From contig CAJULZ010000003.1 in the NCBI GenBank assembly GCA_910587205.1, forward strand, positions 8,342 through 72,341: a stretch of DNA of 64,000 nucleotides. The letters run 5' to 3'. Below are positions 41,156-48,562 of this stretch, piece after piece. Positions within the stretch are counted from its first letter, which is position 1. Every line of letters starts with the position of its first letter. The translations under genes were made by a program, and so were the position numbers. The stretch comes from an uncultured Oscillospiraceae bacterium. GTDB taxonomy: Bacteria > Bacillota > Clostridia > Oscillospirales > Oscillospiraceae. The notes under the pieces are model-generated. The model was not told the origin of the DNA. It did no database searches and saw only the letters and a list, made by a program, of their open reading frames with translations.

Positions 41156-41947
41156 TCAATCCACCAGGTCCCGGGCCACGGTATAGGGGAACACGGGGCC
41201 GTCCAGGCAGACATATACCTCGTCGATACGGCAGTGGCCGCACTTGCCCACGGCGCAGGACATCTTCCGCTCAAAGCTCATCCAGATCCTGGCCGCGTCC
41301 ACCCCGTTGGCCAGCAGCTCCAGGCCGGTGAACTTCATCATGGGGGGCGGGCCCACCACCGCTACGGCGTACTCCCCGTCGAAGGAGTCCCAGGGAATCT
41401 CCTTGACAAAGGATGTGACCAGGCCTGTACGCCAGCCCTCCTTAACGTCGTGATCCAGGGCGTAAATGGTGCGGAAGCGCTGCCGCCAGCCCTCCAGCTC
41501 ACCGTGGAACACAATGCCCTCCTCATTTTTAAAGCCGCAGACCAGGTGCACGTCCTTGGCAAAAGCGGGGTCGGCGGCGGCCATATTCAGCAGAGACCGA
41601 ACCGGGGCCAGCCCCGTCCCGCCGGTGATGACCACCAGATGCCTGCCCTTGAACCGCTCCACCGGCCAGCCCCTGCCATAGGGCCCGCGGAGGAACAGGA
41701 TATCCCCCGCCTGTTTTTCAAAAATCACGTTGGTGACCTTGCCCACGCTGCGGATGGTGAACTCCAGCCACCCCTCCCCCTGGGCCGACACCGAGATGGG
41801 GGCCTCGCCCACCTTGGGGATAGACAGCTGCATAAACTGGCCATGGGCCGGCTTCGCGTCCGCAGCCACCCGGAAGGTCCACTCGTGGGCGCTCTCCTTT
41901 TTCACGCCGAGGATCTCACAGGGCTGGGGCTGTACAGGGTTAAACAT
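41156..41947 (-). CDS. asrB: Anaerobic sulfite reductase subunit B (flavin, NADH-linked)
   Basis: 263 residues, the usual AsrB length, from the ATG at 41947 after GGAGGTGACC. Ferredoxin-NADP reductase-like: QFMQLSIPKVGEAPISVSA (flavin), LVVITGGTGLAPVRSLL (NAD site), and a C-terminal 2Fe-2S loop CAVGKCGHCRIDEVYVC. It passes electrons from NAD(P)H to AsrA/AsrC. It lies 16 bases before asrC. Confidence 0.94.
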   Translation of the reverse strand: MFNPVQPQPCEILGVKKESAHEWTFRVAADAKPAHGQFMQLSIPKVGEAPISVSAQGEGWLEFTIRSVGKVTNVIFEKQAGDILFLRGPYGRGWPVERFKGRHLVVITGGTGLAPVRSLLNMAAADPAFAKDVHLVCGFKNEEGIVFHGELEGWRQRFRTIYALDHDVKEGWRTGLVTSFVKEIPWDSFDGEYAVAVVGPPPMMKFTGLELLANGVDAARIWMSFERKMSCAVGKCGHCRIDEVYVCLDGPVFPYTVARDLVD

Positions 41948-41961
41948 CGCGGTCACCTCCT

Positions 41962-42999
41962 TTATGCCTTGCCCATGCCGGCCTTGATGTCCTCTACGGC
42001 GGCATGGACCTTGTTGACGGTGGCGGAAATGGAGATCAGCTCCGGGCAGCGGTGGGTGCAGCGCCCGCAGCCCACGCACATGTGATGATCCCCAAAACGG
42101 GCCTTGTAATCATGGAACTTGTGCAGCACCTTGTACCGCATCCGGTCCCCGGCCGTGGCGCGCAGTTCCCTCTGTCCCGCCATCTGGTCGAACCCGGCGA
42201 TTTGGCACGAGGCCGTGACCCGCCGCCGCTCGCCCACCTCCGGGTTGTCGCCGTAGGCCACGTCCCGGGTGGTAAAGCAGGTGCAGGTGGAGCACGCCGC
42301 AGTGCACGCCCCGCAGGAGATGCACCGGCTGTCAAATTCCTTCCACATGGGATGCCGCTTCAGGGCCAGGCGCACCTCCCTGTCGTCCAGGTCGGGGGGC
42401 GTGACCTTTAATTCATTTTCCTCCACAAACCGGGGGGTGTATTCCGCCTGGGGCAGGCCCTGGAAGTAGGGTTCAAACTCCCCGTCCGCCACCTGGACCA
42501 GCATCCCGCTGTCGGAGCAGCGCAGGGCCAGGGAGTAGTTATCCGTCCGGTTGGAGCCCATGGAAACGCAGAAGCAGGTGTCGTCCCCACCGCCGCACTC
42601 CATTACCGCGAACTTCACCAGCTCCCGCACCCGCTGGTAATACACGTCGTCGAAGCCGCCGTTTCCGGCGTAGATTTTGGCCTGAATTTCCTGGGCGGCG
42701 ATGTCACAGGGGCGGGCCAGAATGAGGATGGGCCGAACCGGGGCCTTGCTGGCGCGGTACTCATCCTCCGTAAAGTAAAACAGGGCCTGTTGGATGGGGG
42801 AGATCACCTCTTTGACGGGGTAATCGGACTTTTGCCGCCACACGATGTCCGCAAAGCGCTCCACCGGGGCGTAGCGGACCACATCAACGCCGGAATACCG
42901 CCCCTGGTTGGGGAACCGCCGGGGCGCATAGACGCAGTAGCGCCTCCTCAGCGCCCCCAGCACCCCGTCCGCCTGGGCGGGTGTGAGTGAATAGCCCAT
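41962..42999 (-). CDS. asrA: Anaerobic sulfite reductase subunit A (two 4Fe-4S clusters)
   Basis: 345 residues. C-terminal ferredoxin-type clusters CISCGACTAACSTCTCF and CVGCGRCTHRCPELISI; N-terminal RPCDIAAQEIQAKIY as in AsrA and [NiFe]-hydrogenase beta relatives. AGGAGG lies eight to nine bases before the ATG, directly after the hairpin at 43024-43057. First gene of the asrABC run; electron-transfer subunit. Confidence 0.94.
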   Translation of the reverse strand: MGYSLTPAQADGVLGALRRRYCVYAPRRFPNQGRYSGVDVVRYAPVERFADIVWRQKSDYPVKEVISPIQQALFYFTEDEYRASKAPVRPILILARPCDIAAQEIQAKIYAGNGGFDDVYYQRVRELVKFAVMECGGGDDTCFCVSMGSNRTDNYSLALRCSDSGMLVQVADGEFEPYFQGLPQAEYTPRFVEENELKVTPPDLDDREVRLALKRHPMWKEFDSRCISCGACTAACSTCTCFTTRDVAYGDNPEVGERRRVTASCQIAGFDQMAGQRELRATAGDRMRYKVLHKFHDYKARFGDHHMCVGCGRCTHRCPELISISATVNKVHAAVEDIKAGMGKA

Positions 43000-43023
43000 G
43001 ATTATATACCTCCTGTCTGGGCT

Positions 43024-43057
43024 GGGGCCGGGCCGCCTGGGTGCACGGCCCGGCCCC
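43024..43057 (-). promoter_or_regulatory. Hairpin between the DASS transporter and asrA
   Basis: 12-bp perfect GC stem (GGGGCCGGGCCG and complement) with a 10-base loop and no T-run. It may partly separate the suy and asr transcripts while allowing read-through, or stabilise the asr mRNA 5' end. Confidence 0.55.
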
Positions 43058-43087
43058 GCTGGAATGGAAAGCCGGCACGCCCCGGCT

Positions 43088-44353
43088 TTAAGGGAAGAAG
43101 GGGAAGAAGATGGGCAGCAGGATCAGGCACATCACGAAGCAGATTACGGTGAGGGGCAGGCCCGCCTTGAAGTAGTCGGAGAACTTATAGCCGCCGGGTC
43201 CGTAGACCATGGAGTTTTGGGGCTGGGCAATGGGGGTACAGAAAGCGCAGCTGCCCGCCATCAGGATGGCCATGAGCACGCCGGTGGGGTCCGCGCCCAG
43301 CTGCTGGGCGATGGAGATGCCGATGGACGAGAGGATGGCTACCGCCGCAGTGTTGGACATAAACTGGGTGATGATATTGGTCAGGATCCACAGGGACGCC
43401 ATGAGGATAACGGGGGACGCGTTGGAACCGAATACGTTGACCACCGTTTCCGCGATGATCTGGCCTGCGCCGGTGCTGTTCAGGGCATTGGCCAGGGGCA
43501 GCATCCCCGCGATGAGAAAGACCGTGGGCAGGTTCATGTAACCGCACGCCTGCTTCTCCGTGATAACGCCAGAGATGATGAGCACCAGCGCGCCGATCAC
43601 CGCCACCACGTACATCTTGACGCCGATCTGCTTTTCAAAGATCATCGCCAGCAGGGCGACGATAAGCACGGCCAGGGATACAGCCTGCTTCCACCTGGGC
43701 ACCTGGGAGAAGTCCTCGCTGGCAGTGAACGTATCGTCGTCACTGTCCCGGTCAGGCAGGAAACGGTAACCCACGAAGTAGAAAAACAGCGCCCCAACGA
43801 TGAGGATGGGCAGACCCACCACGGTGAAATCAAAGAACCCCAAGCCTTCGCCCGTAACCTGCTCCAGAGTGGCGGACACGGTGAGGTTGCCCGCACTGCC
43901 CAGCAGCGTAACGCAGCCGCCGATGGTAGCGCCGAAAATCAGCGGGAACAGGAGCTTGGAACGGCGGTAGCCGGATTCGGCGGCGATACCGATCACGATG
44001 GGAAGGAGCACGGCAGTGGTACCGGTATTGGACAGGACGGAGGACAGCAGCCCCGACACCAGCATGATCCCCAGGATGAGCTGCCGCTCCGTCTTGGCGA
44101 AGCGGGTGATTACCCCGCCAATCTTTTGGGCCATGCCGGTGGAGAACAGAGTGCCGCCAATGACGAACATGGCGGTGAACAGGATCACATTGTTGTTGGT
44201 GAAGCCGGAGAATGCCTCCGCTGGGGACAGGATGCCGAACAGGATGAGGGCGATGGGCATAAGCATCGCGGTGACGCCCACGGGGAGCTTGTTCCACAGG
44301 AACATCGCCATTGCAAATACCAGCAGCAGCAGCGTGATGGTGCTTGGGCTCAT
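43088..44353 (-). CDS. SLC13/DASS-type anion transporter
   Basis: 421 residues from the second ATG (44353), which is spaced eight bases from GGAG; the first ATG at 44359 is too close. About 11-12 membrane spans, two repeats, with SNTGTTAVLLPIV and SNTAAVAILSSIG as the paired Ser-Asn-Thr motifs of the family. These transporters carry di- or tricarboxylates, sulfate or related anions with Na+. It sits between suyB and asrA, so sulfolactate or sulfite-related anions are likely, by context. Confidence 0.85.
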   Translation of the reverse strand: MSPSTITLLLLVFAMAMFLWNKLPVGVTAMLMPIALILFGILSPAEAFSGFTNNNVILFTAMFVIGGTLFSTGMAQKIGGVITRFAKTERQLILGIMLVSGLLSSVLSNTGTTAVLLPIVIGIAAESGYRRSKLLFPLIFGATIGGCVTLLGSAGNLTVSATLEQVTGEGLGFFDFTVVGLPILIVGALFFYFVGYRFLPDRDSDDDTFTASEDFSQVPRWKQAVSLAVLIVALLAMIFEKQIGVKMYVVAVIGALVLIISGVITEKQACGYMNLPTVFLIAGMLPLANALNSTGAGQIIAETVVNVFGSNASPVILMASLWILTNIITQFMSNTAAVAILSSIGISIAQQLGADPTGVLMAILMAGSCAFCTPIAQPQNSMVYGPGGYKFSDYFKAGLPLTVICFVMCLILLPIFFPFFP

Positions 44354-44406
44354 TTTCATCTCTCCTTTTCTATGTCAGGTGTGGTGGAAGGGCCGGCCGG
44401 ACCGGG

Positions 44407-45567
44407 CTATACGGTAAAGCCCATCCGGGTGACGGACACCACCGTGTCGCCCAGCACCTCCGCCGTGGTGAGCTTGCCGTTCAGATGCTCCAGCAGACAC
44501 CCGTAGAGGTGGTCCGCGGTCTGGGGCAGGGACCAGCCGTCGGTAAACGCTTGGGAGAGGTCTACGTCCAGATTTTCCCCGACGCGCTTCACGGTATAGG
44601 GGTTGCTGGTGACTTTGATGGTGGGGGCCACGGGGCAGCCCACCGCGTTCCCCTTGCCGGTGGTGAAGATAATGACCTGACAGCCGCAGGCGGCCAGGGC
44701 GGTGATGTTTTCCACGCCGGGGGCGGGGGCGTCCATAAAGATCAGGCCCCGCTCGCTGGGCGGCTCGCCGTTGCGGGTCAGCTGGCGGATGGGGGTGGTG
44801 CCGCCTTTCTTTACCGCGCCCAGCGATTTTTCCTCCAGAGTGGTCAGCCCTCCCTTGATGTTGTCGGGTGCGGGATTGGTGCTGGCGATGTCCAACCCTA
44901 CGCTCTTGGCATATGCCTCGGTGCGCTCCACCGCCGCCACAATGGCCTGGCCAACCTCGGGCGTGGCCGCCTGGGCGGCCAAGGCCCGCTCGGCGCCGAT
45001 CCACTCGGCCACCTCGGACACCACCACGGTGCCGCCGTGAGTCACGGCAAAGTCGGACAGCAGCCCCACCGCCGGGTTTGCCACCATGCCGGAGGTGGAG
45101 TCCGACCCGCCGCACTCCAGCCCGATCTGGAGGCAGGAGAAGTCCGCCGGGGTGCGCGCCATGCGGGACGCCTCGATGGCCATCCGCTGGGCGATCCGCA
45201 CGCCGGCCATGGTGGCCGCCATGCTGCCGCCGCACTCGTCGATGGTGACCACCTCTACCGGCTTCCCGCTCTCCCGGATGGGGGCGGCCACCTGGCCGGC
45301 AATCACCGGCTCCAGAGAGACGACAATGGCGCCGTATACGTTGGGGTTCAGCCCCAGGCCGCTGAGGGTGCGGATGTGCTGCTCCAGATCCGGGCCGATC
45401 TCCCCCCGGCCAAAGCCGGTGGTGACGGCCACGGTTCCTAAAACCAGGTTCGCGATGCGGGAGACCACAAAATTCGCGTTATCGGACGCGCTGATCACCG
45501 CCACATGGTTGCGCACGCCAACGCGCCCATCCGGGCGGCGGTAGCCCAAGAAGGTATCGTTTTCCAT
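44407..45567 (-). CDS. suyB: SuyB-like large subunit, (2R)-sulfolactate sulfo-lyase / UxaA family
   Basis: 386 residues from the ATG at 45567, one base after the suyA stop. UxaA-type catalytic region: YRRPDGRVGVRNHVAVISA, LECGGSDSTSGMVANPAVG, FTTGKGNAVGCPVAPTIKV. With the separate small subunit the sizes match SuyAB, which splits sulfolactate into pyruvate and sulfite; the closely related altronate or galactarate dehydratases are the alternative. The adjacent asrABC gives sulfite a use, which favours SuyB. No residue I know of separates the two activities by eye. Confidence 0.72.
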   Translation of the reverse strand: MENDTFLGYRRPDGRVGVRNHVAVISASDNANFVVSRIANLVLGTVAVTTGFGRGEIGPDLEQHIRTLSGLGLNPNVYGAIVVSLEPVIAGQVAAPIRESGKPVEVVTIDECGGSMAATMAGVRIAQRMAIEASRMARTPADFSCLQIGLECGGSDSTSGMVANPAVGLLSDFAVTHGGTVVVSEVAEWIGAERALAAQAATPEVGQAIVAAVERTEAYAKSVGLDIASTNPAPDNIKGGLTTLEEKSLGAVKKGGTTPIRQLTRNGEPPSERGLIFMDAPAPGVENITALAACGCQVIIFTTGKGNAVGCPVAPTIKVTSNPYTVKRVGENLDVDLSQAFTDGWSLPQTADHLYGCLLEHLNGKLTTAEVLGDTVVSVTRMGFTV

Positions 45568-45568
45568 A

Positions 45569-45835
45569 TTATCCAAGCCCCCTGTTACTTTTCAGATTGT
45601 GCGTATGGACAAGCTCGCCCTCCGCGATGTCGGCGGTGGCCAGCCCGATGGGCTCGCCGTACTTATAAACCGGCTGACCCTGCGGGATGGGTTTTACCGC
45701 CACCTTGTGGGCAAAGGGGATGGCCTGGAGCAGGCGGACGGCGCGGCCGTCCACCTGGAGCTCCTCGCCGGCCTCAAAAGCCCGCGTGGTCGTGGCGACG
45801 CTGTCGCGGGGGTTCAGAAATACAACATCATTCAT
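45569..45835 (-). CDS. suyA: SuyA-like small subunit (SAF domain)
   Basis: 88 residues, single SAF domain (DSVATTTRAFEAGEELQVDGR, IPFAHKVAVKPIPQGQPVYKYGEPIG, ELVHTHNL). This is the small-subunit fold of altronate dehydratase and sulfolactate sulfo-lyase. Its start overlaps the LysR gene stop by eight bases and GGAG lies upstream. Forms a complex with the SuyB-like product. Confidence 0.75.
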   Translation of the reverse strand: MNDVVFLNPRDSVATTTRAFEAGEELQVDGRAVRLLQAIPFAHKVAVKPIPQGQPVYKYGEPIGLATADIAEGELVHTHNLKSNRGLG

Positions 45836-46805
45836 TTGGAAGCTCCTTTCGGTTTGGTTTTGCGGCCTGGGTCGGGGAGATGGCGCGGAAAAATTCCACC
45901 AGCATATCCATCACGATCCGCTCCGCCGGCCGCAGCACACGCTTGCTGGGATGGATCAGGAAGAACCGGGAGGCCGGCAGCGCCAGTCCCTCCACCGGCA
46001 GGGCCCGGATCAGCCCGGTTTCAATATAGTGGTCGTTGGACGTGGTGATGGTCGGGAAGATGGCCGCGGCCCGGTCCTCCGCCACAAAGCGGAAGATGCT
46101 GCCCCGGTTGTGGAGGCGGTAGAACTCGCCGGGGGAAAAATACGAGTGGTAATTCTGGATGATCTCGTCCGGGCCGGAATAGGCGGCCAGGGGCAGGCCC
46201 TTTAGGTCCTCCACGGTAAGGCACGGCTTGGCGGCCAGGGGATTCTTCGCGCTGACGAGCACCTGGCGGGGGTCTTTGAGAAGCAGGTCCGCTTCCCAGG
46301 TCTGCCGCTGGGTCATGGAGGCAAACAGGGCGGTTTCCCTGGGATCGGAGTACTGTTTGGAGACCAGGGAGACCACGCCCAGCTTGTAGTCGCTGTACAG
46401 CATCTGTTCCACCACCTCGTCCCGTTTTCCATCGTGGAGGATCAGGTCCAGATGCGGGAACGCCTGGCGCAGGGTCAGCAGGAACCCATTGGACAAAAAA
46501 TCGCAGAATGTGCCGGTGCCGATCAAGTGCACCTCCCCCGCGCTCTCGGGGGTAAAAGCGCGGAAGTCCCGCCATGCGTCGGTAATACGGAGGATCTCAC
46601 AGGCATCCTCATACACCCGCACCCCTTCCGCGGTGGGGATGGTGCCCTGCCTGGTGCGTATCAGCAGCTTACAGTTGAGCTCGTCCTCCAGCGCCTCAAT
46701 TGCCTTGCTCAAGGCGGGCTGGGAAGTAAAAAGCTCCTGGGCCGCCTTGTTCAGCGAGCGGCAGCGGACGATGGAGATCAGATAGGCAAGCTGTTCAAAA
46801 CGCAT
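45828..46805 (-). CDS. LysR-family regulator of the suy-type operon
   Basis: 325 residues from the ATG at 46805. N-terminal HTH MRFEQLAYLISIVRCRSLNKAAQELFTSQPALSKAIEALEDEL is standard LysR; the remainder is the effector-binding domain. It is unusual in being inside the operon, between larA-like and suyA genes, rather than divergent. It probably controls the operon promoter upstream of the larA-like gene. Confidence 0.88.
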   Translation of the reverse strand: MRFEQLAYLISIVRCRSLNKAAQELFTSQPALSKAIEALEDELNCKLLIRTRQGTIPTAEGVRVYEDACEILRITDAWRDFRAFTPESAGEVHLIGTGTFCDFLSNGFLLTLRQAFPHLDLILHDGKRDEVVEQMLYSDYKLGVVSLVSKQYSDPRETALFASMTQRQTWEADLLLKDPRQVLVSAKNPLAAKPCLTVEDLKGLPLAAYSGPDEIIQNYHSYFSPGEFYRLHNRGSIFRFVAEDRAAAIFPTITTSNDHYIETGLIRALPVEGLALPASRFFLIHPSKRVLRPAERIVMDMLVEFFRAISPTQAAKPNRKELPNE

Positions 46806-46813
46806 AGGCCATA

Positions 46814-48103
46814 TTACATCCAATCCTTAAACTGCCCGCAGAACTCGCCGTTCTCGTCAAAGATCATCTCCATGGGCTCGGTGAGAATGCGGATGGTGGG
46901 GTCGGCCCGGGCCTCGTCCAGCATGGCTTCTGAAATCCAGATCTTGGATAGCCGCACCGTGTTTTTGATCCGGACGATGCGCATGTGGTCCGGGTCGGCA
47001 TCCACCGCGTACTTGATGCCCGCCTGGATGGCCTGTTTGTCGCAGGGCATGGTGAGGGGAATTTTGGCGCTGTTGTAAATCTTCCCGGTCAAGGCGTTGG
47101 GATAGGTCTTGTCCAGGTCGATCTTGTCAAACAGCCGCTTCGTGATCACGTCCGCCTGGCCCACGCCATTGGCATTGTGGTGGGTCTCCTCGGTGAGATC
47201 CATATAAAGCATGGCCTGGCAGTGGAATTTGCCGTGGTTGATGTGGGTGGGGAAGCGGCCGGTGATATGGGCGTCCGCCCCGGGGCCGCAGATGTTCTTG
47301 CCAATCTCATCCACAATAAGCACATCGCAGCTGTCAAACTTGATCCGGGGCATATAGGACGCCGAACGCAGCAGGATTTCCGGCTCGGTATCCACGATCT
47401 CGTCGTTGTGGAGCACCACAATCTCCCTCAGATCCTTATAGGCGTTTTCCACCACCGCCACGCCAAAGATGACGGGGGCAAATTTCAGCACCGCCGCCCC
47501 CACGCTGGCGATCATGGACTGGAGGTAATCCACATTCTTGGAGTGGTACTTGTCCGCGCCATACTGCTTGCCCAGGCCAATGGTCATCATCTTCATCAGC
47601 CCGCTCTGGTACCGTCCGGCAAAACCGGGATGGAGCTTCACCCGGTTGATGACCACGATGCCGTCCGCCTCAAAGGCGTTGCGGTCGATGAAAACGTCCT
47701 GCCCGTCATCCAGCTGGCCGATCCGCACCACCTCCATGGAGGAGACGATGGGCACGCCCATGGCCTGCTCGGTGATGCCGTAGCCGGCCAGCATTTCCGC
47801 CTGTCCCTCGGGGGTCGCGCCGCCATGGCTGCCCATGGCTGGGACAATGAAGGGCTTCGCGCCGCAGGACAGCAGGTAATCCACCACCGTTTTTGCGATC
47901 AGGTCGATCTGGGTGATGCCCCGGCTCCCGCAGGCTACGGCGATGCGCATGCCTGGCCGAACCGTGTCCCGGATCTTGGGGCGGGATAGGCCCTGGCGCA
48001 AGACTGCGGCCGGGTCATCCAGCTTCTCCCGGTCAAATACCTGTTCAATGCAAAGCATTTTCGGAAGGGGGACTTCCCGCAGGATGTCGTCAATAATGCT
48101 CAT
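46814..48103 (-). CDS. LarA-family nickel-pincer-type racemase homologue
   Basis: 429 residues. Lactate-racemase family features: RPGMRIAVACGSRGITQIDLI near the N-terminus, VPAMGSHGGATPEGQAEML, NRVKLHPGFAGRYQSGLMKMM and GLGKQYGADKYH, where LarA has its cofactor and catalytic His/Lys residues. LarA homologues interconvert enantiomers or epimers of 2-hydroxyacids. In this operon a sulfolactate racemase feeding the stereospecific SuyAB is attractive, but that is inference. No LarB/C/E cofactor genes are in the window. First gene of the operon; AGAGGAG precedes the ATG. Confidence 0.75.
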   Translation of the reverse strand: MSIIDDILREVPLPKMLCIEQVFDREKLDDPAAVLRQGLSRPKIRDTVRPGMRIAVACGSRGITQIDLIAKTVVDYLLSCGAKPFIVPAMGSHGGATPEGQAEMLAGYGITEQAMGVPIVSSMEVVRIGQLDDGQDVFIDRNAFEADGIVVINRVKLHPGFAGRYQSGLMKMMTIGLGKQYGADKYHSKNVDYLQSMIASVGAAVLKFAPVIFGVAVVENAYKDLREIVVLHNDEIVDTEPEILLRSASYMPRIKFDSCDVLIVDEIGKNICGPGADAHITGRFPTHINHGKFHCQAMLYMDLTEETHHNANGVGQADVITKRLFDKIDLDKTYPNALTGKIYNSAKIPLTMPCDKQAIQAGIKYAVDADPDHMRIVRIKNTVRLSKIWISEAMLDEARADPTIRILTEPMEMIFDENGEFCGQFKDWM

Positions 48104-48149
48104 TCTGGCAGCTCCTCTCTATATTTGTTTTGGCACTATTGCTAAAGTA

Positions 48150-48177
48150 ATTATAGCATGGATGCCCCGGCGGGCAT
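48150..48177 (-). promoter_or_regulatory. Promoter and LysR-type palindrome of the larA-suy operon
   Basis: Minus-strand TATAAT at 48155-48150, with no good -35 box, as usual for an activated promoter. The palindrome ATGCCCCGGCGGGCAT (48162-48177, 6-bp arms) overlaps the -35 region and is a candidate site for the operon's LysR regulator. Confidence 0.5.
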
Positions 48178-48310
48178 AATTCAAAATGAAGCATGGGTTA
48201 TAACGCAGATTTATATACTCCTGAAAAATAATCAGCGGATTGATGAGCATATTTACCAGCACCATAGGGATCGTCATCCTTGGGGCTGTTCCACGCCCCT
48301 GCCCTAATTC

Positions 48311-48359
48311 AAAAAAGCCTTGGGTGTTCTTCTGTTGAAGTACACCCAAGGCCTTTTTT
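48311..48359. terminator. Bidirectional terminator, probably of the GH3 gene
   Basis: Stem GCCTTGGGTGT with its complement, flanked by A6 on one side and T6 on the other, with a 14-base loop. It lies about 200 bases past the GH3 stop on the minus strand. Confidence 0.85.
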
Positions 48360-48462
48360 GTAGATATCCGAATCCTCTGATTTCCCGCACTTATAAAAAT
48401 GATTGATTGGTCTTCCTTGGTCACATACCTGCCAAGCCACCGGCAAAACGCCCCAAAAAATC

Positions 48463-48513
48463 TTATAATGCTTCCCAATGTAGGGGCTTTTTGACCTTTG
48501 GCTGTTTGCTCAT
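48463..48513 (-). other. Very short ORF with a strong ribosome-binding site, possible gene remnant
   Basis: AGGAGGAAGAATT precedes an ATG encoding MSKQPKVKKPLHWEAL then TAA. The same frame continues as DFLGRFAGGLAGM before another stop, which reads like a small membrane-protein gene with two in-frame stops. Either a 16-residue peptide or a decayed small gene. Nothing else coding is convincing in 48104-48562. Confidence 0.35.
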
Positions 48514-48562
48514 AATTCTTCCTCCTCGCTTTGATTTGCGGGGGTCGCTGAGAGAACCCTGA

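Noticed and set aside
48129..48146. Sigma-54-like TTGGCACTATTGCT upstream of the larA-like gene
   Set aside because: GG and GC are only seven bases apart and it faces the wrong strand.
48119..48478. 119-codon minus-strand frame
   Set aside because: It spans a strong terminator and the larA promoter region, with no ribosome site; judged non-coding.
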